64,000 bases of DNA, from the NCBI GenBank assembly GCA_963843085.1, contig CAWJJG010000002.1:248001-312000 (forward strand). The letters are read 5' to 3'. The notes under the pieces are model-generated. The model was not told where the DNA came from and searched no databases. It saw only the letters and a program-made list of their open reading frames with translations. Below are positions 44,458 to 54,555 of the stretch, one piece after another. Source of the DNA: DASUPK01 sp963843085. GTDB taxonomy: Bacteria; Actinomycetota; Thermoleophilia; Solirubrobacterales; 70-9. Position 1 is the first letter of the stretch; the number at the start of each line of letters is the position of its first letter. The position numbers and the translations under genes are program-made.

Positions 44458-46131
44458 ATGGCCACGTCCGACCAAGTCGAGGAGAGGGCCGAGGGCGCCG
44501 AGTCCCACGAGAACGCGGGCCCGGTCCACGGTGGCCGGCTGGTCGCCCAGGCGATGCGCAGCCGCGGCGCGAGCAAGCTCTTCACGCTCTCCGGGGGGCA
44601 TCTCTTCTCCATCTACGACGGCTGCAAGGCCGAGGGGATCGACGTCATCGATACCCGGCACGAGCAGTCGGCGGCCTTCGCCGCGATCGGCTGGGCGAAG
44701 GCCACCCGCGAGCCGGGGATCTGCGCGCTGACCGCCGGCTGTGGCGTCACCAATGGGATGAGTGCGATCGCCTCCGCACAGGCCGACGGCGTCCCGCTGG
44801 TCGCCCTCGGGGGCCGGGCGCCCGAGATGAGGTGGGGGAGCGGCTCGCTTCAGGAGATCGACCATCTGCCCTTCGTCTCGCCGCTGGTGAAGTCGGCGCA
44901 GACGGTGAGGAACGCGGGAAAGATCGCCAGGACGACCGCCGAGGCGATCGATACGGCCGACACGGCGCCATTCGGCCCCACCTTCGTCGACTACCCCCTC
45001 GACGTGGTCTTCTCGGAAGCCGACTCGGAGATCCCGGACGCGCCGTCGCAGTCGGACCGTCCCGCCGAGGGCGCGGGTCGTGTCGCGAAGATGCTCTCGG
45101 AGGCGGAGCGCCCGGCGATCATGGCCGGCTCCAACCTCTACTGGGCGCAGGCCGAGACGGAGCTCCGAGAGCTCGCCGAGGACCTCGGCATTCCCGTTTT
45201 CCTGAACGGCCTCGGCCGCGGCTGTCTCGCGCCCGACCACGAGCTCTACTTCTCCCGGGCCCGAAGCGCGGGGCTGGGCGGCTGCGACGTCTGTCTCGTG
45301 ATCGGCGTCCCGCTCGACTTCCGGCTCGGGTTCGGTGCCGCGATCTCCGAGGACGCGACGGTGGTGCAGCTCGACTTCACGCCGTCGAAGCTCGAGAAGA
45401 CGCGGCTGCCCGATCTCGCGCTCGCCGGAGACATCGGCGCCACGCTCAGCGAGATCCGCGAGTCGGCCAATGCCTCGCCCAGGCGAACCGCGGGCTGGGT
45501 CGAGGAGCTGCGCAGGGTAGAGGGGGAGAAGCGCGCTGAGGAGCAGGAGGTGCTCGATGACGATCGCTCGCCGCTTCACCCGATGCGGGTCTACAGGGAG
45601 CTCGGGGACTTCCTCGAGCGCGACGCCATCGTGGTCGGGGACGGCGGCGACTTCGTCAGCTTCGCCGGCCGCGTCTGGGAGACCTGGGAGCCCGGGACGT
45701 GGATGGATCCGGGCCCCTATGGGTGCCTCGGTGCCGGTCCGGGCCAGGCGATCGGCGCCAAGCTCGCCCATCCCGAGCGACAGGTCTGTCTGCTCCTCGG
45801 CGACGGCGCCTTCGGCTTCTCCGGGATGGAGTTCGACACGATGGCCCGCCACAACCTGCCGATCGTCGCCGTGATGGGGAACAACGGGATCTGGGCTCTC
45901 GAGCATCACCCGATGAAGTTCCTCTACGGCTACTCGCTGGCCGCCGAGCTTCGGCCCGAGACCCGCTACGACGAGGTCGTCTCGGCCCTCGGCTGCCACG
46001 GGGAGCTGGTCCGCACGCCGGACGAGCTGCGGCCGGCGCTGGACCGCGCCTTCGCATCGGGCAAGCCGGCGCTCGTCAATGTGCTTACCGACCCCGAGGT
46101 CGTCTACCCGCGCCGGGCGAACCTGGCGTGA
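44458..46131 (+). CDS. Thiamine-pyrophosphate enzyme, acetolactate-synthase-like
   Basis: 557 residues, three-domain TPP enzyme. The catalytic Glu that activates TPP is in DTRHEQSAAFAAIGWAKAT, a central Rossmann-like domain carries IMAGSNLYWAQAETELRELA, and the TPP/Mg motif is GDGAFGFSGMEFDTMARHN with Asn in GNNGIW. The family includes acetolactate synthase, oxalyl-CoA decarboxylase and 2-hydroxyacyl-CoA lyase; no small ALS subunit is adjacent, so a decarboxylase or lyase role is at least as likely. The small gene after it is 13 bases away. Confidence 0.88.
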   Translation: MATSDQVEERAEGAESHENAGPVHGGRLVAQAMRSRGASKLFTLSGGHLFSIYDGCKAEGIDVIDTRHEQSAAFAAIGWAKATREPGICALTAGCGVTNGMSAIASAQADGVPLVALGGRAPEMRWGSGSLQEIDHLPFVSPLVKSAQTVRNAGKIARTTAEAIDTADTAPFGPTFVDYPLDVVFSEADSEIPDAPSQSDRPAEGAGRVAKMLSEAERPAIMAGSNLYWAQAETELRELAEDLGIPVFLNGLGRGCLAPDHELYFSRARSAGLGGCDVCLVIGVPLDFRLGFGAAISEDATVVQLDFTPSKLEKTRLPDLALAGDIGATLSEIRESANASPRRTAGWVEELRRVEGEKRAEEQEVLDDDRSPLHPMRVYRELGDFLERDAIVVGDGGDFVSFAGRVWETWEPGTWMDPGPYGCLGAGPGQAIGAKLAHPERQVCLLLGDGAFGFSGMEFDTMARHNLPIVAVMGNNGIWALEHHPMKFLYGYSLAAELRPETRYDEVVSALGCHGELVRTPDELRPALDRAFASGKPALVNVLTDPEVVYPRRANLA

Positions 46132-46144
46132 TGGAGGTGAAGGA

Positions 46145-46420
46145 ATGAGCGCGAACAGGAAGGTCGAGGCCGATGAGGCCCGCGCGATCGGCGAGCAGAT
46201 CGGAATCGACTGGGACTCCGCCCCCTTCGACGTCGAGCAGTTCCGCGTCGGCATGGAGGTCGAGTTCGAGCACGGGAGCCACGACCCGAGAACCGATGTC
46301 ACCCAGGACGACCCGGTGATCACCGGCAAGATCGCCTGGGCACACCTCAACGAGTTCGCCGACTACTACACGCGCCTCGAGAAGATGGAGGCGGCGGCCG
46401 AGGCGGGCGAGCAGCCCTAG
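46145..46420 (+). CDS. DUF5661-like small protein
   Basis: 91 residues from ATG 46145, preceded by GGAGGTGAAGGA; a longer upstream frame overlaps the TPP gene and is not used. It has VEADEARAIGEQIGIDWDSA, VEQFRVGMEVEFEHGSHDP and KIAWAHLNEFADYYTRLEKM, a pattern I know from small proteins of unknown function (DUF5661). Likely cytoplasmic. Co-transcribed with the TPP enzyme. Confidence 0.75.
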   Translation: MSANRKVEADEARAIGEQIGIDWDSAPFDVEQFRVGMEVEFEHGSHDPRTDVTQDDPVITGKIAWAHLNEFADYYTRLEKMEAAAEAGEQP

Positions 46421-46458
46421 CCGGCGTAGGCCGCCTGCCCCGTCCCTACACTGGGTTG

Positions 46459-46821
46459 GTGTCGAATCCCGCCGCCGCGGCGCCCAACACCTGGACCTGT
46501 TCGCGCTGCGAGGTGACGGTCTCCTTCTCTCCCGATGTCGCGGACACCGGCCTGCCCTCGACCTGGACCGAGGTGGAGGGCGAGCTCTACTGCCTCTCCT
46601 GCCGTCGCGAGATGGCCGGCGAGGCGGGCCTCGAGGGCGTCGACGAGAGCACCCCGAACCAGAAGCGCCTCCAGATTCGGGCGCAGGCGCGGATCGAGTT
46701 CGAGATCAAGCGAGATCCGACCCGCGAGGACAACCGGATCGCCAAGGCGGTCGGCACCTCGACCTTTGCGGTCCGCAAGGCCCGCGCCCGCCTGGAAGAG
46801 GGCCCTGAGCAGGAAGATTGA
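46459..46821 (+). CDS. Zinc-ribbon, helix-turn-helix-like protein
   Basis: About 120 residues. Two Cys-x2-Cys pairs (CSRCEV and CLSCRR) form a zinc ribbon in the N-terminal half. The C-terminal half, KRLQIRAQARIEFEIKRDPT then RIAKAVGTSTFAVRKARARL, reads as a helix-turn-helix, so DNA binding is plausible. Start could be TTG 46456 or GTG 46459; I prefer GTG. The 190 bases after it are the leader of the helicase gene. Confidence 0.7.
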   Translation: MSNPAAAAPNTWTCSRCEVTVSFSPDVADTGLPSTWTEVEGELYCLSCRREMAGEAGLEGVDESTPNQKRLQIRAQARIEFEIKRDPTREDNRIAKAVGTSTFAVRKARARLEEGPEQED

Positions 46822-47011
46822 GCGGGACCGCCCGATCTGGACCGGACACCCTGCTACGGTGGTCTGCGTCGGGTAGATCCGGCGGTGGTGTTTGTGGCCG
46901 CCGATGATCTTTATCCCGAGAGGTTCCGTTTCCTCCCTCATTGCGCTCCGAATGCGCCGTTAGTTGGGGTCACAGGATCTCCAACGAACGCACATAAGGA
47001 GTTAGCAACAC

Positions 47012-48308
<1,297 letters not shown>

Positions 48309-48375
48309 TCGAGGCGCATTGACCAAGTAATCGGGGCGTCTGTGCGGAGGCCAGGACCGATGTGTGGCTTAGACC

Positions 48376-49908
48376 ATGCTCGGTCCTGGCCAAACGCACG
48401 ACGAATCTGCCACCACCAATGGCAACGGATCGGTGGCGTCCAACGGCAACGGCACGGGTGCGACCGGACGGGACGGCCGGGTCGCGACCAATGGCGACGG
48501 CGGGGTCAAGACCCTGCCGAAGCCGGCCAAGCTCAATGAGCAGTTGCCGGTCGTCTCGACGAACGGGAACGGATTCCCGGTCGCCGAGAAGCTTCCCGAG
48601 GATCACCGCCGCTTCTACCTCCCGCTCAAGCTCAAGCTGCTCTTCGTCGCGATGTGCAGCCTGGGCTGGGTGGCTTTCTCGCTGTGGCTCGCGATCCCGT
48701 GGATCGAGGAGCTGGGCAAGTCGATCACCGTCCCGATCGCTGCCGCGCTGATCGCCGGCATCGCGATCATCCCCGGCTATCTGAACGCCCACCTGATCTC
48801 CTCGCTGCTCTTCGACAAGGCGCCGAGGCTTCGCTTCGATCTCGATTTCCCCGCGATCACCCTGATCGTCGCCTGCTTCAACGAGGAGGATGTGATCGAG
48901 GAGACGCTCGACTACGCCGCGACTCAGGACTATCCGGGCGAGCTCCACATCCTGGTCGCCGACGATGGCTCCACGGACCGGACCGTCGAGCTGGCGACCC
49001 TCTGCGCGGAGATGGACGAGCGAATCTCGGTCCGCAGCTTCCCGCACGGCGGCAAGGCCAACACCCTGAACGCCGCGCTCGCCGAGGTCCACACCCCGCT
49101 GATGGCCACGGTCGACGCCGACACCCTTCTCATGCCCGAGGCCCTGAAGCGCTGCGTCGCGCGCCTTCAGGTCTCCCCGCCGACGACCGTCGCGGTCGCC
49201 GGCGCCGTCTTCGTCCGCAACTCGCGCACCAACCTGCTCACCCAGGCTCAGGAGTGGGACTACTTCCTCGGCATCGCCTCCATCAAGCGCCAGCAGGGCC
49301 TCTTCCAGGGCACGCTGGTCGCGCAGGGCGCCTTCAGCGTCTACCGGACCGAGCCCGTCAAGGAGGTCGGCGGCTGGCCGGACCGGATCGGCGAGGACAT
49401 CGTCCTAACCTGGGCGATGATGCACAAGGGCGCCGGCGTCAGCTACGAGAAGACCGCCGTCGCCTTCACCGATGCGCCGGAGACCATCAAGGCCTTCGCC
49501 AAGCAGCGCCGTCGCTGGGCGAGGGGCATGATCGAGGGTCTGCGCGAGTACGGACCGGCACTGATCAAGGGCCGCCGCGCGTACGCCCACTCCGTGATCG
49601 TCGACTACGTCTTCCCATACGTCGACTTCGTCTACTCGATTGCTTTTCCGGTCGGGATCATCCTCGCCGTCTTCTTCGGGATCTACGCGATCGTCGGCCC
49701 GCTCACACTGCTCGTTCTCCCGCTCAACATGATCCTCTCGGGGATCATGTTCAAGCTCAGCCGTGGCTCCTTCGATGAGGTTGGGCTGAGCGTCCGAAAG
49801 AACTGGAAGGGCTTCTTCAGCTACCTGCTGCTCTACCAGCTGGTGATGAGCCCGGTCTCCGTCGCCGGGTACGTGCAGGAGCTCTTCAAGACCAAGCGGA
49901 ACTGGTAG
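48376..49908 (+). CDS. Processive family 2 glycosyltransferase (hyaluronan/PgaC-like)
   Basis: 510 residues. The first 80 are low-complexity Asn/Gly/Thr. Two membrane helices (about 95-135) precede the GT2 domain: TLIVACFNEEDVIEETLDYA, VADDGSTDRT, VDADTLL (DxD), and GEDIVLTW and QRRRWARGM, the product-binding motif of processive synthases. About four membrane helices follow. It should polymerise a UDP-sugar or GDP-sugar and export the chain; poly-N-acetylglucosamine or hyaluronan-like product cannot be told apart. No deacetylase or export partner is adjacent. Confidence 0.88.
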   Translation: MLGPGQTHDESATTNGNGSVASNGNGTGATGRDGRVATNGDGGVKTLPKPAKLNEQLPVVSTNGNGFPVAEKLPEDHRRFYLPLKLKLLFVAMCSLGWVAFSLWLAIPWIEELGKSITVPIAAALIAGIAIIPGYLNAHLISSLLFDKAPRLRFDLDFPAITLIVACFNEEDVIEETLDYAATQDYPGELHILVADDGSTDRTVELATLCAEMDERISVRSFPHGGKANTLNAALAEVHTPLMATVDADTLLMPEALKRCVARLQVSPPTTVAVAGAVFVRNSRTNLLTQAQEWDYFLGIASIKRQQGLFQGTLVAQGAFSVYRTEPVKEVGGWPDRIGEDIVLTWAMMHKGAGVSYEKTAVAFTDAPETIKAFAKQRRRWARGMIEGLREYGPALIKGRRAYAHSVIVDYVFPYVDFVYSIAFPVGIILAVFFGIYAIVGPLTLLVLPLNMILSGIMFKLSRGSFDEVGLSVRKNWKGFFSYLLLYQLVMSPVSVAGYVQELFKTKRNW

Positions 49909-49923
49909 CTCGGTCGGGCGGCG

Positions 49924-51783
49924 CTACGCGCTGCCGGCGACTAGCTCCAGCACGTCGGCGCCGTGACGCTTCAGGAACGTCGGGCCGACGCCGTGGATTC
50001 CCGCAAGAGCCTCGGGGTCTCGCGGACGTGCCGACGCGATTCCCTCGAGGGTGCGGTTGTTGGCGACGGTGTACGCGGGCTTTCCCCGGGCGACGCCAAG
50101 GCGCCACGCCCGGAGCTCCTCGAGGAGAGCCTCGTCGCCGGGGGAGAGATCGGCCGGCCGAGCGGCTGACTTCGCGCTCGTGCGGCGCTTCGCTCGCACC
50201 TCCAGGTCCTCCGGTGCCGGCAGCCACGACTCCGGGTCGCAGACGTCGCAGCAGCGCCCCTCCGGCGCACCCGGGGTCGAGTCCCCGAAGTGGTCGAGCA
50301 GGCTCCGGCGCCGGCAGCTCTCTCCGAAGCTGAACGACTCGACCGCCCGGTAGGCGCGCCAGGAGCGGTCGGTGGCGGCCTTGCATGCCGCTCGCGCGGC
50401 CGCCATGTCGATCCGGTCGTTGAAGCGCAGCTCCAGACGGCCACCCGGGGCGGCCTCCACCTCGAACGCGCCGGCCCGCTCCGCGATCGCCAGCTTGATC
50501 CGGTCCTCATCGACGCGCGGGGCATCGATGGTCAGGAGGCCATCCGAGTCAGAGCCGGCCCGCAGGCGCTGTGCGTAGAGGGACACCGATTCAGGCTCGA
50601 CCGCTCGCATCTGGATGAAGCGCACCAGGCGCCCCAGGTCCGAGCGGCCGGCGAGCAGGACGGCTCGGGCGGGGAGGCCGTCGCGGCCGGCGCGCCCGGC
50701 CTCCTGGTAGTAGGCCTCGACGCTCGTCGGGATCGCCCAGTGCCAGACCGACCGGACGTTGGCCTTGTCGACCCCCATGCCGAAGGCGTTGGTGGCGGTG
50801 ATCACCTCCGCGTCCCCGGTCATGAAGCGGTGCTGGGCGGAGGCGCGCTCGTCGGGGTCCATGCCCGCGTGGTAGCCGGCGGCGGCCAGGCCGGCCTCGC
50901 GCAGGGACTGGGCGACCTCCTCTGTGTCCCTGCGAGTGCCGCAGTAGATGATCGCCGGGCGGTTGGCCTCATCGCGCAGTCCATGGAGCAGCATCGCCAG
51001 CTTCCGAGCCTTCGAGCCCTTGCCCTCGAACTGGACGATGTCGAAGCTCAGATTGGGGCGGTCGAAGCCCGCGCGGATCATCAACGGGTCGCGGAGGTCG
51101 AGCCGCTGGGCGATCTCGGCCGAGACGTCTTCGGTCGCGGTCGCAGTGCAGGCGAGCACCGCCGGGCGCCCGAGCCGCTCGAGCACCCTCGGCAGCCGCA
51201 GGTAGTCGGGGCGGAAGTCGTGCCCCCATTCGGAGATGCAGTGGGCCTCGTCGACCGCGAGCAGGTCGACCTCGCGCTGTCCGACCGCGTTCATGAAGCC
51301 GGGCTGGGCGAAGCGCTCCGGTGAGCAGTAGACGATCCGGGCCCTGCCGTCGCGGATCTGCGCCGTCGCGTCGCGCGCCACCTCCTCCGGTAGCCCCGAG
51401 GCGATCATCACCGCCGGGTGGCCGCCGGCCGAGAGCCGTCGCCACTGGTCAGCCATCAGGGCGATCAGCGGGCTGACCACGATGGTGAGCCCCGCTGTGG
51501 CGAGGCCTGGGAGCTGGTAGCAGAGGCTCTTGCCGCCGCCGGTGGGCATCACGACCAGAGAGTCGCGGCCGGCGAGCGCGGCCTCGACCGGCTCTTGCTG
51601 CCCGGGCCTGAAGTCGTCGTACCCGAGGTGGGCGAGGAGCGCGTCTGGGTCGGGCGGGCCCTCGTAGACGCGCCGGGTCTCGGTGAGATCCGACCCGACA
51701 TCCTCCAGGCCGCGCAGCGCCGCCTTCGCCTCTTCCATCTCCGGAAAAGAGGCCTGCGCCAGATTCTCGCCCCGATGGGTCAC
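49924..51783 (-). CDS. recQ: RecQ-family ATP-dependent DNA helicase
   Basis: 619 residues. Helicase motifs: VVMPTGGGKSLCYQLP (Walker A), SPLIALMADQW, VDEAHCISEWGHDFRPDYLR (DEAH), CTATATEDVS, AFGMGVDKANVR and QEAGRAGRDGLPA. A RecQ zinc region with CDVCDPESW and a C-terminal HRDC domain (LRAWRLGVARGKPAYTV, IHGVGPTFLKRHG) complete the layout. Unwinds DNA 3' to 5' in recombination repair. GTG start at 51783; the first 45 residues before the helicase are unusual, so the true start may be the Met near residue 16. Confidence 0.93.
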   Translation of the reverse strand: MTHRGENLAQASFPEMEEAKAALRGLEDVGSDLTETRRVYEGPPDPDALLAHLGYDDFRPGQQEPVEAALAGRDSLVVMPTGGGKSLCYQLPGLATAGLTIVVSPLIALMADQWRRLSAGGHPAVMIASGLPEEVARDATAQIRDGRARIVYCSPERFAQPGFMNAVGQREVDLLAVDEAHCISEWGHDFRPDYLRLPRVLERLGRPAVLACTATATEDVSAEIAQRLDLRDPLMIRAGFDRPNLSFDIVQFEGKGSKARKLAMLLHGLRDEANRPAIIYCGTRRDTEEVAQSLREAGLAAAGYHAGMDPDERASAQHRFMTGDAEVITATNAFGMGVDKANVRSVWHWAIPTSVEAYYQEAGRAGRDGLPARAVLLAGRSDLGRLVRFIQMRAVEPESVSLYAQRLRAGSDSDGLLTIDAPRVDEDRIKLAIAERAGAFEVEAAPGGRLELRFNDRIDMAAARAACKAATDRSWRAYRAVESFSFGESCRRRSLLDHFGDSTPGAPEGRCCDVCDPESWLPAPEDLEVRAKRRTSAKSAARPADLSPGDEALLEELRAWRLGVARGKPAYTVANNRTLEGIASARPRDPEALAGIHGVGPTFLKRHGADVLELVAGSA

Positions 51784-51816
51784 CCACTCACCATGGCGGA
51801 GCCGGCGGTCGGAAGG

Positions 51817-52050
51817 TCAGGCCCCGCGAGCGAGGAGCGTCGCGATCACGCTGATGAACCCCAAGGACATGCCGATCGTCAGCCGGACCATCCATTGCCG
51901 CAGCTCGCGCAGGTCTTGGTGAACGCGATCGAAACCCCGATCAACGCGGTCGAACCGACCGTCGATCGAGTTGGCGAGATCATCCAGCCGATCGTCGCTC
52001 CAGCGGCTTCGTTCCATCGCGGTTTCAGGGTACTCCCGCGGATCAGCCAC
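51817..52050 (-). CDS. Small membrane protein with coiled-coil N-terminus
   Basis: 77 residues from GTG 52050, or 66 from ATG 52017. A repeated RxDDRLDDLANSIDGRFDRVD and RGFDRVHQDLRELRQW pattern looks like a coiled coil, followed by one membrane helix (VRLTIGMSLGFISVIATLLA) at the end. Similar small proteins with DRVDRGFDRV repeats are common in actinobacteria with unknown role. The GTG start overlaps the stop of the upstream gene by eight bases. Confidence 0.6.
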   Translation of the reverse strand: MADPREYPETAMERSRWSDDRLDDLANSIDGRFDRVDRGFDRVHQDLRELRQWMVRLTIGMSLGFISVIATLLARGA

Positions 52051-52471
52051 GGGCCGCGCGGACCCGCTCCACCACCGTCTGGGCTCGCCGCGAGATTCTC
52101 GACGGCGTGTAGCGGAAGGGGCGCCGCGCCCCTCGCTGGTACGGGAAGCCCGAGGTCTCTCGCGGGCCGAGTGTCAGGTCGATCACGCGGCCCTGCGCGT
52201 CGAGGAGCCACCAGTGGCTCTTGCCGCGGTACTTCAGCTGCATCGGCTGCAGGCCGGCGTCGTGGCCGCCGGCGAGATGGAAGTAGGCCTCAGCGGCGAT
52301 GTAGGCGAACCCGTCGTACGTGCCGAAGCCGCTGCGGTACCGGTCCTGAGCGAGCTCCTCGGTGAGCGCGGACTGGACTTCCTTCTTGAGCTTGTCCGCG
52401 GGCGCCAGGACGGCCTTCGAGTTGGACCGCCCGGCGCCCGCGGAGGACCTGCTTGGACGGGAGGGACTCAC
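52043..52471 (-). CDS. Conserved hypothetical protein, 142 residues
   Basis: A Lys/Arg-rich N-terminus (about 30 residues) leads to a compact domain containing YDGFAYIAAEAYFHLAGGHD, QLKYRGKSHWWLLDAQG and VIDLTLGPRETSGFPYQRG, then a basic C-terminus RPFRYTPSRISRRAQ. This order, with KSHWW and VIDLT, is a family I have seen in actinobacterial and phage proteins without a settled function. No known catalytic motif. Ends overlapping the small membrane protein. Confidence 0.7.
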   Translation of the reverse strand: MSPSRPSRSSAGAGRSNSKAVLAPADKLKKEVQSALTEELAQDRYRSGFGTYDGFAYIAAEAYFHLAGGHDAGLQPMQLKYRGKSHWWLLDAQGRVIDLTLGPRETSGFPYQRGARRPFRYTPSRISRRAQTVVERVRAARG

Positions 52472-52522
52472 TGCCCCACTAAGTCAGCGCCAGCGGAAGT
52501 TCTCCCCTCGGAGAGAGGCGCT

Positions 52523-52717
52523 CTAGCGGGCGAGCTTCGCGGCGACGCCGACGGGAATCGGCCGGCCCATGTGCAGCGCGACCATGCCGCGAAACTCATC
52601 GGTGGCGTGCGGGCCCCAGAGGGCGGAATGGCAGGGGGAGCAGAGGGTCTCGCCGGACGGCGACCGCTTGCCGTTGGCGAGGATCTCAGTCAGGCATTGG
52701 ACGCAGTGCTGTCTCAC
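52523..52717 (-). CDS. Small zinc-ribbon protein, 64 residues
   Basis: Two Cys-x2-Cys pairs (CVQC near residue 5 and CSPC near 27) should bind one zinc. The rest, SALWGPHATDEFRGMVALHM then GRPIPVGVAAKLAR, is not from a family I know. It lies alone between genes on the same strand, 52 bases before the convergent-free start of the 142-residue gene. The Cys spacing and start Met support coding. Confidence 0.55.
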   Translation of the reverse strand: MRQHCVQCLTEILANGKRSPSGETLCSPCHSALWGPHATDEFRGMVALHMGRPIPVGVAAKLAR

Positions 52718-52850
52718 CTTGCCTATATCGGCCGGTCCCGAACCATTTCTTGAGTCCGCCTGGACGCCGGCAGGGGGGCGATCGGCCGAACCGCTACCTC
52801 GTCCTGATCGGGGCGGGCGGCTGGGTACGGGGCAGCGGGGTCCGCCGGGC

Positions 52851-53060
52851 TCAGGTCCTGAGCCCGGGAGCGCGTCCCTCGCGTGACAGCCGCCGCAGGC
52901 CGCGGCGCACGTGTCGTTCCTCGTCGGAGCCCTGCAGATGGGTCGTCCTCACGGTCACGGCGGGACGCCCGGCGTAGAGGAACTCGCTGACGTTCCTCAT
53001 GGCGAACTCGTCGAGGTTCCGCCCCGTTTCGTCTCCTCCGTGACCCTCGTCCTCTTGCAT
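52851..53060 (-). CDS. Small hypothetical protein, 69 residues
   Basis: ATG 53060 follows AAGGAGGG at good spacing, which decides the start; a longer open frame upstream is Arg-rich noise. The product is hydrophilic: an acidic beginning (MQEDEGHGGDETGRNLDEFA), then MRNVSEFLYAGRPAVTVRTT and a basic C-terminus ERHVRRGLRRLSREGR. No signal, no known motif. It is divergent to the aldo/keto reductase, which starts 111 bases away. Confidence 0.6.
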   Translation of the reverse strand: MQEDEGHGGDETGRNLDEFAMRNVSEFLYAGRPAVTVRTTHLQGSDEERHVRRGLRRLSREGRAPGLRT

Positions 53061-53171
53061 GATCCCTCCTTGGATCCGCCGGCTTGACTTACCCCCACGC
53101 ATGCCCGGATCGCAGCGGTTTACGCACCGGCTCCGATTGCCGGTGAGACCGCTTGGGTAGGGTGGATCGCG

Positions 53172-54164
53172 ATGCAATTCCGGAAGCTCGGCAGCTCGGA
53201 CATCGAGGTCTCCGAGATCTCGCTCGGCTCATGGCTCACCTACGGCGTCGGGGTGGAGCGAGAGCACACCGCCGCCTGCACCAAGGCCGCCTTCGAGTCG
53301 GGCGTCAATTTCTTCGACACCGCGAACGTCTACGGCCAGGGAGCCGCCGAGACGGCCTGGGGCGAGATCCTCAAGGACTACGAGCGCTCCGACTACATCC
53401 TCGCCACCAAGGTCTTCTTCCCGATGTCGGAGGAGGATCGCGGGCTCTCGCGCGAGCAGATTCACAAGCAGATCGACGCGTCGCTCGACCGCCTCCAGAC
53501 CGACTACGTCGACCTCTACCAGTGCCACCGCCCCGATCCCGAGACGCCGATCGAGGAGACGATGGAGGCGCTCACCGAGGTCTGCGAGGCCGGCAAGGCG
53601 CGCGAGATCGGCTTCAGCGAATGGACGGTCGAGCAGATCGAGGCCGGGCTAGACGTGCCCGAGACGAAGGACTGGGTCTCCTCCCAGCCGCAGTACAACA
53701 TGATCTGGCGCGCCCCCGAGGCCGAGCTGATCCCATTCTGCGAGGAGCACGGCATCTCCCAGATCGTCTGGTCGCCGCTCGCCCAGGGAGTGCTCACCGG
53801 CAAGTACAAGCGGGGGGAGGGGATCCCTGAAGACTCCCGCATGGCCTCCGACGAGATGAACTGGGCGATGAGCCGCTACATGCAGGATGACATCCTCGAG
53901 GCCGTCCAGAAGCTAGTCCCGGTCGCCGAGCAGGCCGGCATCTCGATGGCGACGATGGCGCTCGCCTGGTGCCTGCGCCAGGAGAACCTCGCCTCAGTGA
54001 TCATCGGCGCGTCCCGCCCCCAGCAGGTCTTCGACAACGCCGAGGCCGCCGGCGTCGAGCTCACCCAGGATACGCTCGACGCCATCGACGAGGCGCTCGA
54101 CGGCGTCGCGGTCACCGAGCCGCGCCGGGCGAACTTCGTCGGTGAGGGCATCAAGCACCGCTAG
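53172..54164 (+). CDS. Aldo/keto reductase, Kv-beta-like
   Basis: 330 residues, NADPH-dependent TIM barrel. The catalytic Asp-Tyr-Lys-His set is visible: FFDTANVYGQGAAE (Asp, Tyr), YILATKVFFP (Lys) and DLYQCHRPDPETP (His). C-terminal IIGASRPQQVFDNAEAAGVE binds the cofactor phosphate. The start MQFRKLGSSDIEVSEISLG is typical of the voltage-gated-channel beta-subunit-like group. Substrate unknown. A 22-base perfect palindrome follows eight bases after the stop. Confidence 0.92.
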   Translation: MQFRKLGSSDIEVSEISLGSWLTYGVGVEREHTAACTKAAFESGVNFFDTANVYGQGAAETAWGEILKDYERSDYILATKVFFPMSEEDRGLSREQIHKQIDASLDRLQTDYVDLYQCHRPDPETPIEETMEALTEVCEAGKAREIGFSEWTVEQIEAGLDVPETKDWVSSQPQYNMIWRAPEAELIPFCEEHGISQIVWSPLAQGVLTGKYKRGEGIPEDSRMASDEMNWAMSRYMQDDILEAVQKLVPVAEQAGISMATMALAWCLRQENLASVIIGASRPQQVFDNAEAAGVELTQDTLDAIDEALDGVAVTEPRRANFVGEGIKHR

Positions 54165-54171
54165 CGGATGC

Positions 54172-54193
54172 GATTGTCAGCGCGCTGACAATC
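54172..54193. promoter_or_regulatory. 22-bp perfect palindrome after the aldo/keto reductase gene
   Basis: GATTGTCAGCG-CGCTGACAATC reads the same on both strands with no mismatch. A partial copy, GGACAATCGGCGC, follows at 54198-54210. There is no T tract, so it is not a convincing intrinsic terminator. It may be an operator for a dimeric regulator or an extragenic repeat. Confidence 0.5.
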
Positions 54194-54555
54194 CCAGGAC
54201 AATCGGCGCGGCTTTCTACTGATGTGGGTGCGCCGCCATGCTCCTAGATTCGCCCCTCCCGGGGGAGAGGACGGGCAGGGACCTGGGCGGCGCGGGCCTC
54301 GGCGGCAGGGAGGATGAGCCGAGGTCCGCGGCGTCGCCCTACTTCAGCTTCGCCCTGAGCGTGTTCGGCAGGCCGCCCTCGGCCCCACGCTTCACGGGGC
54401 CGGCCCTGTCCGACGGTGCGCGGGCTACGTTGCGTTCAGGAATTTCTACGGATGCACGCCGTTCTCGGGACGGCATAGGTTCAGCACGTCATACGGCGGG
54501 ATGTCGAGGGGCATTTGGGGGCTCGCCTGGCAAACCAATCAGAGGAGAGGCTCTA
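54194..54555. other. Gene-poor region with a TetR-tail-like relic on the minus strand
   Basis: 362 bases without an intact gene. On the minus strand 54340-54265 reads GDAADLGSSSLPAAEARAAQ, which resembles the end of the TetR-like relic at 55195-55357, and 54400-54341 could encode a short tail ending in NTLRAKLK before a stop. Neither continues into an intact gene. The last 15 bases hold the AGAGGAGAGG ribosome site of the next gene. Confidence 0.4.
54286..54330. repeat. Degenerate direct repeat, copy 1 (partner at 55198-55246)
   Basis: GGCGGCGCGGGCCTCGGCGG near the start and GAGCCGAGGTCCGCG at the end are almost identical to 55198-55246; the middle differs by a few bases and one short gap. 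The two copies flank the membrane protein gene at 54556-55185. Confidence 0.55.

Noticed and set aside
44425..46350. 641-codon minus-strand frame
   Set aside because: Antisense to the TPP enzyme, which has clear motifs on the other strand.
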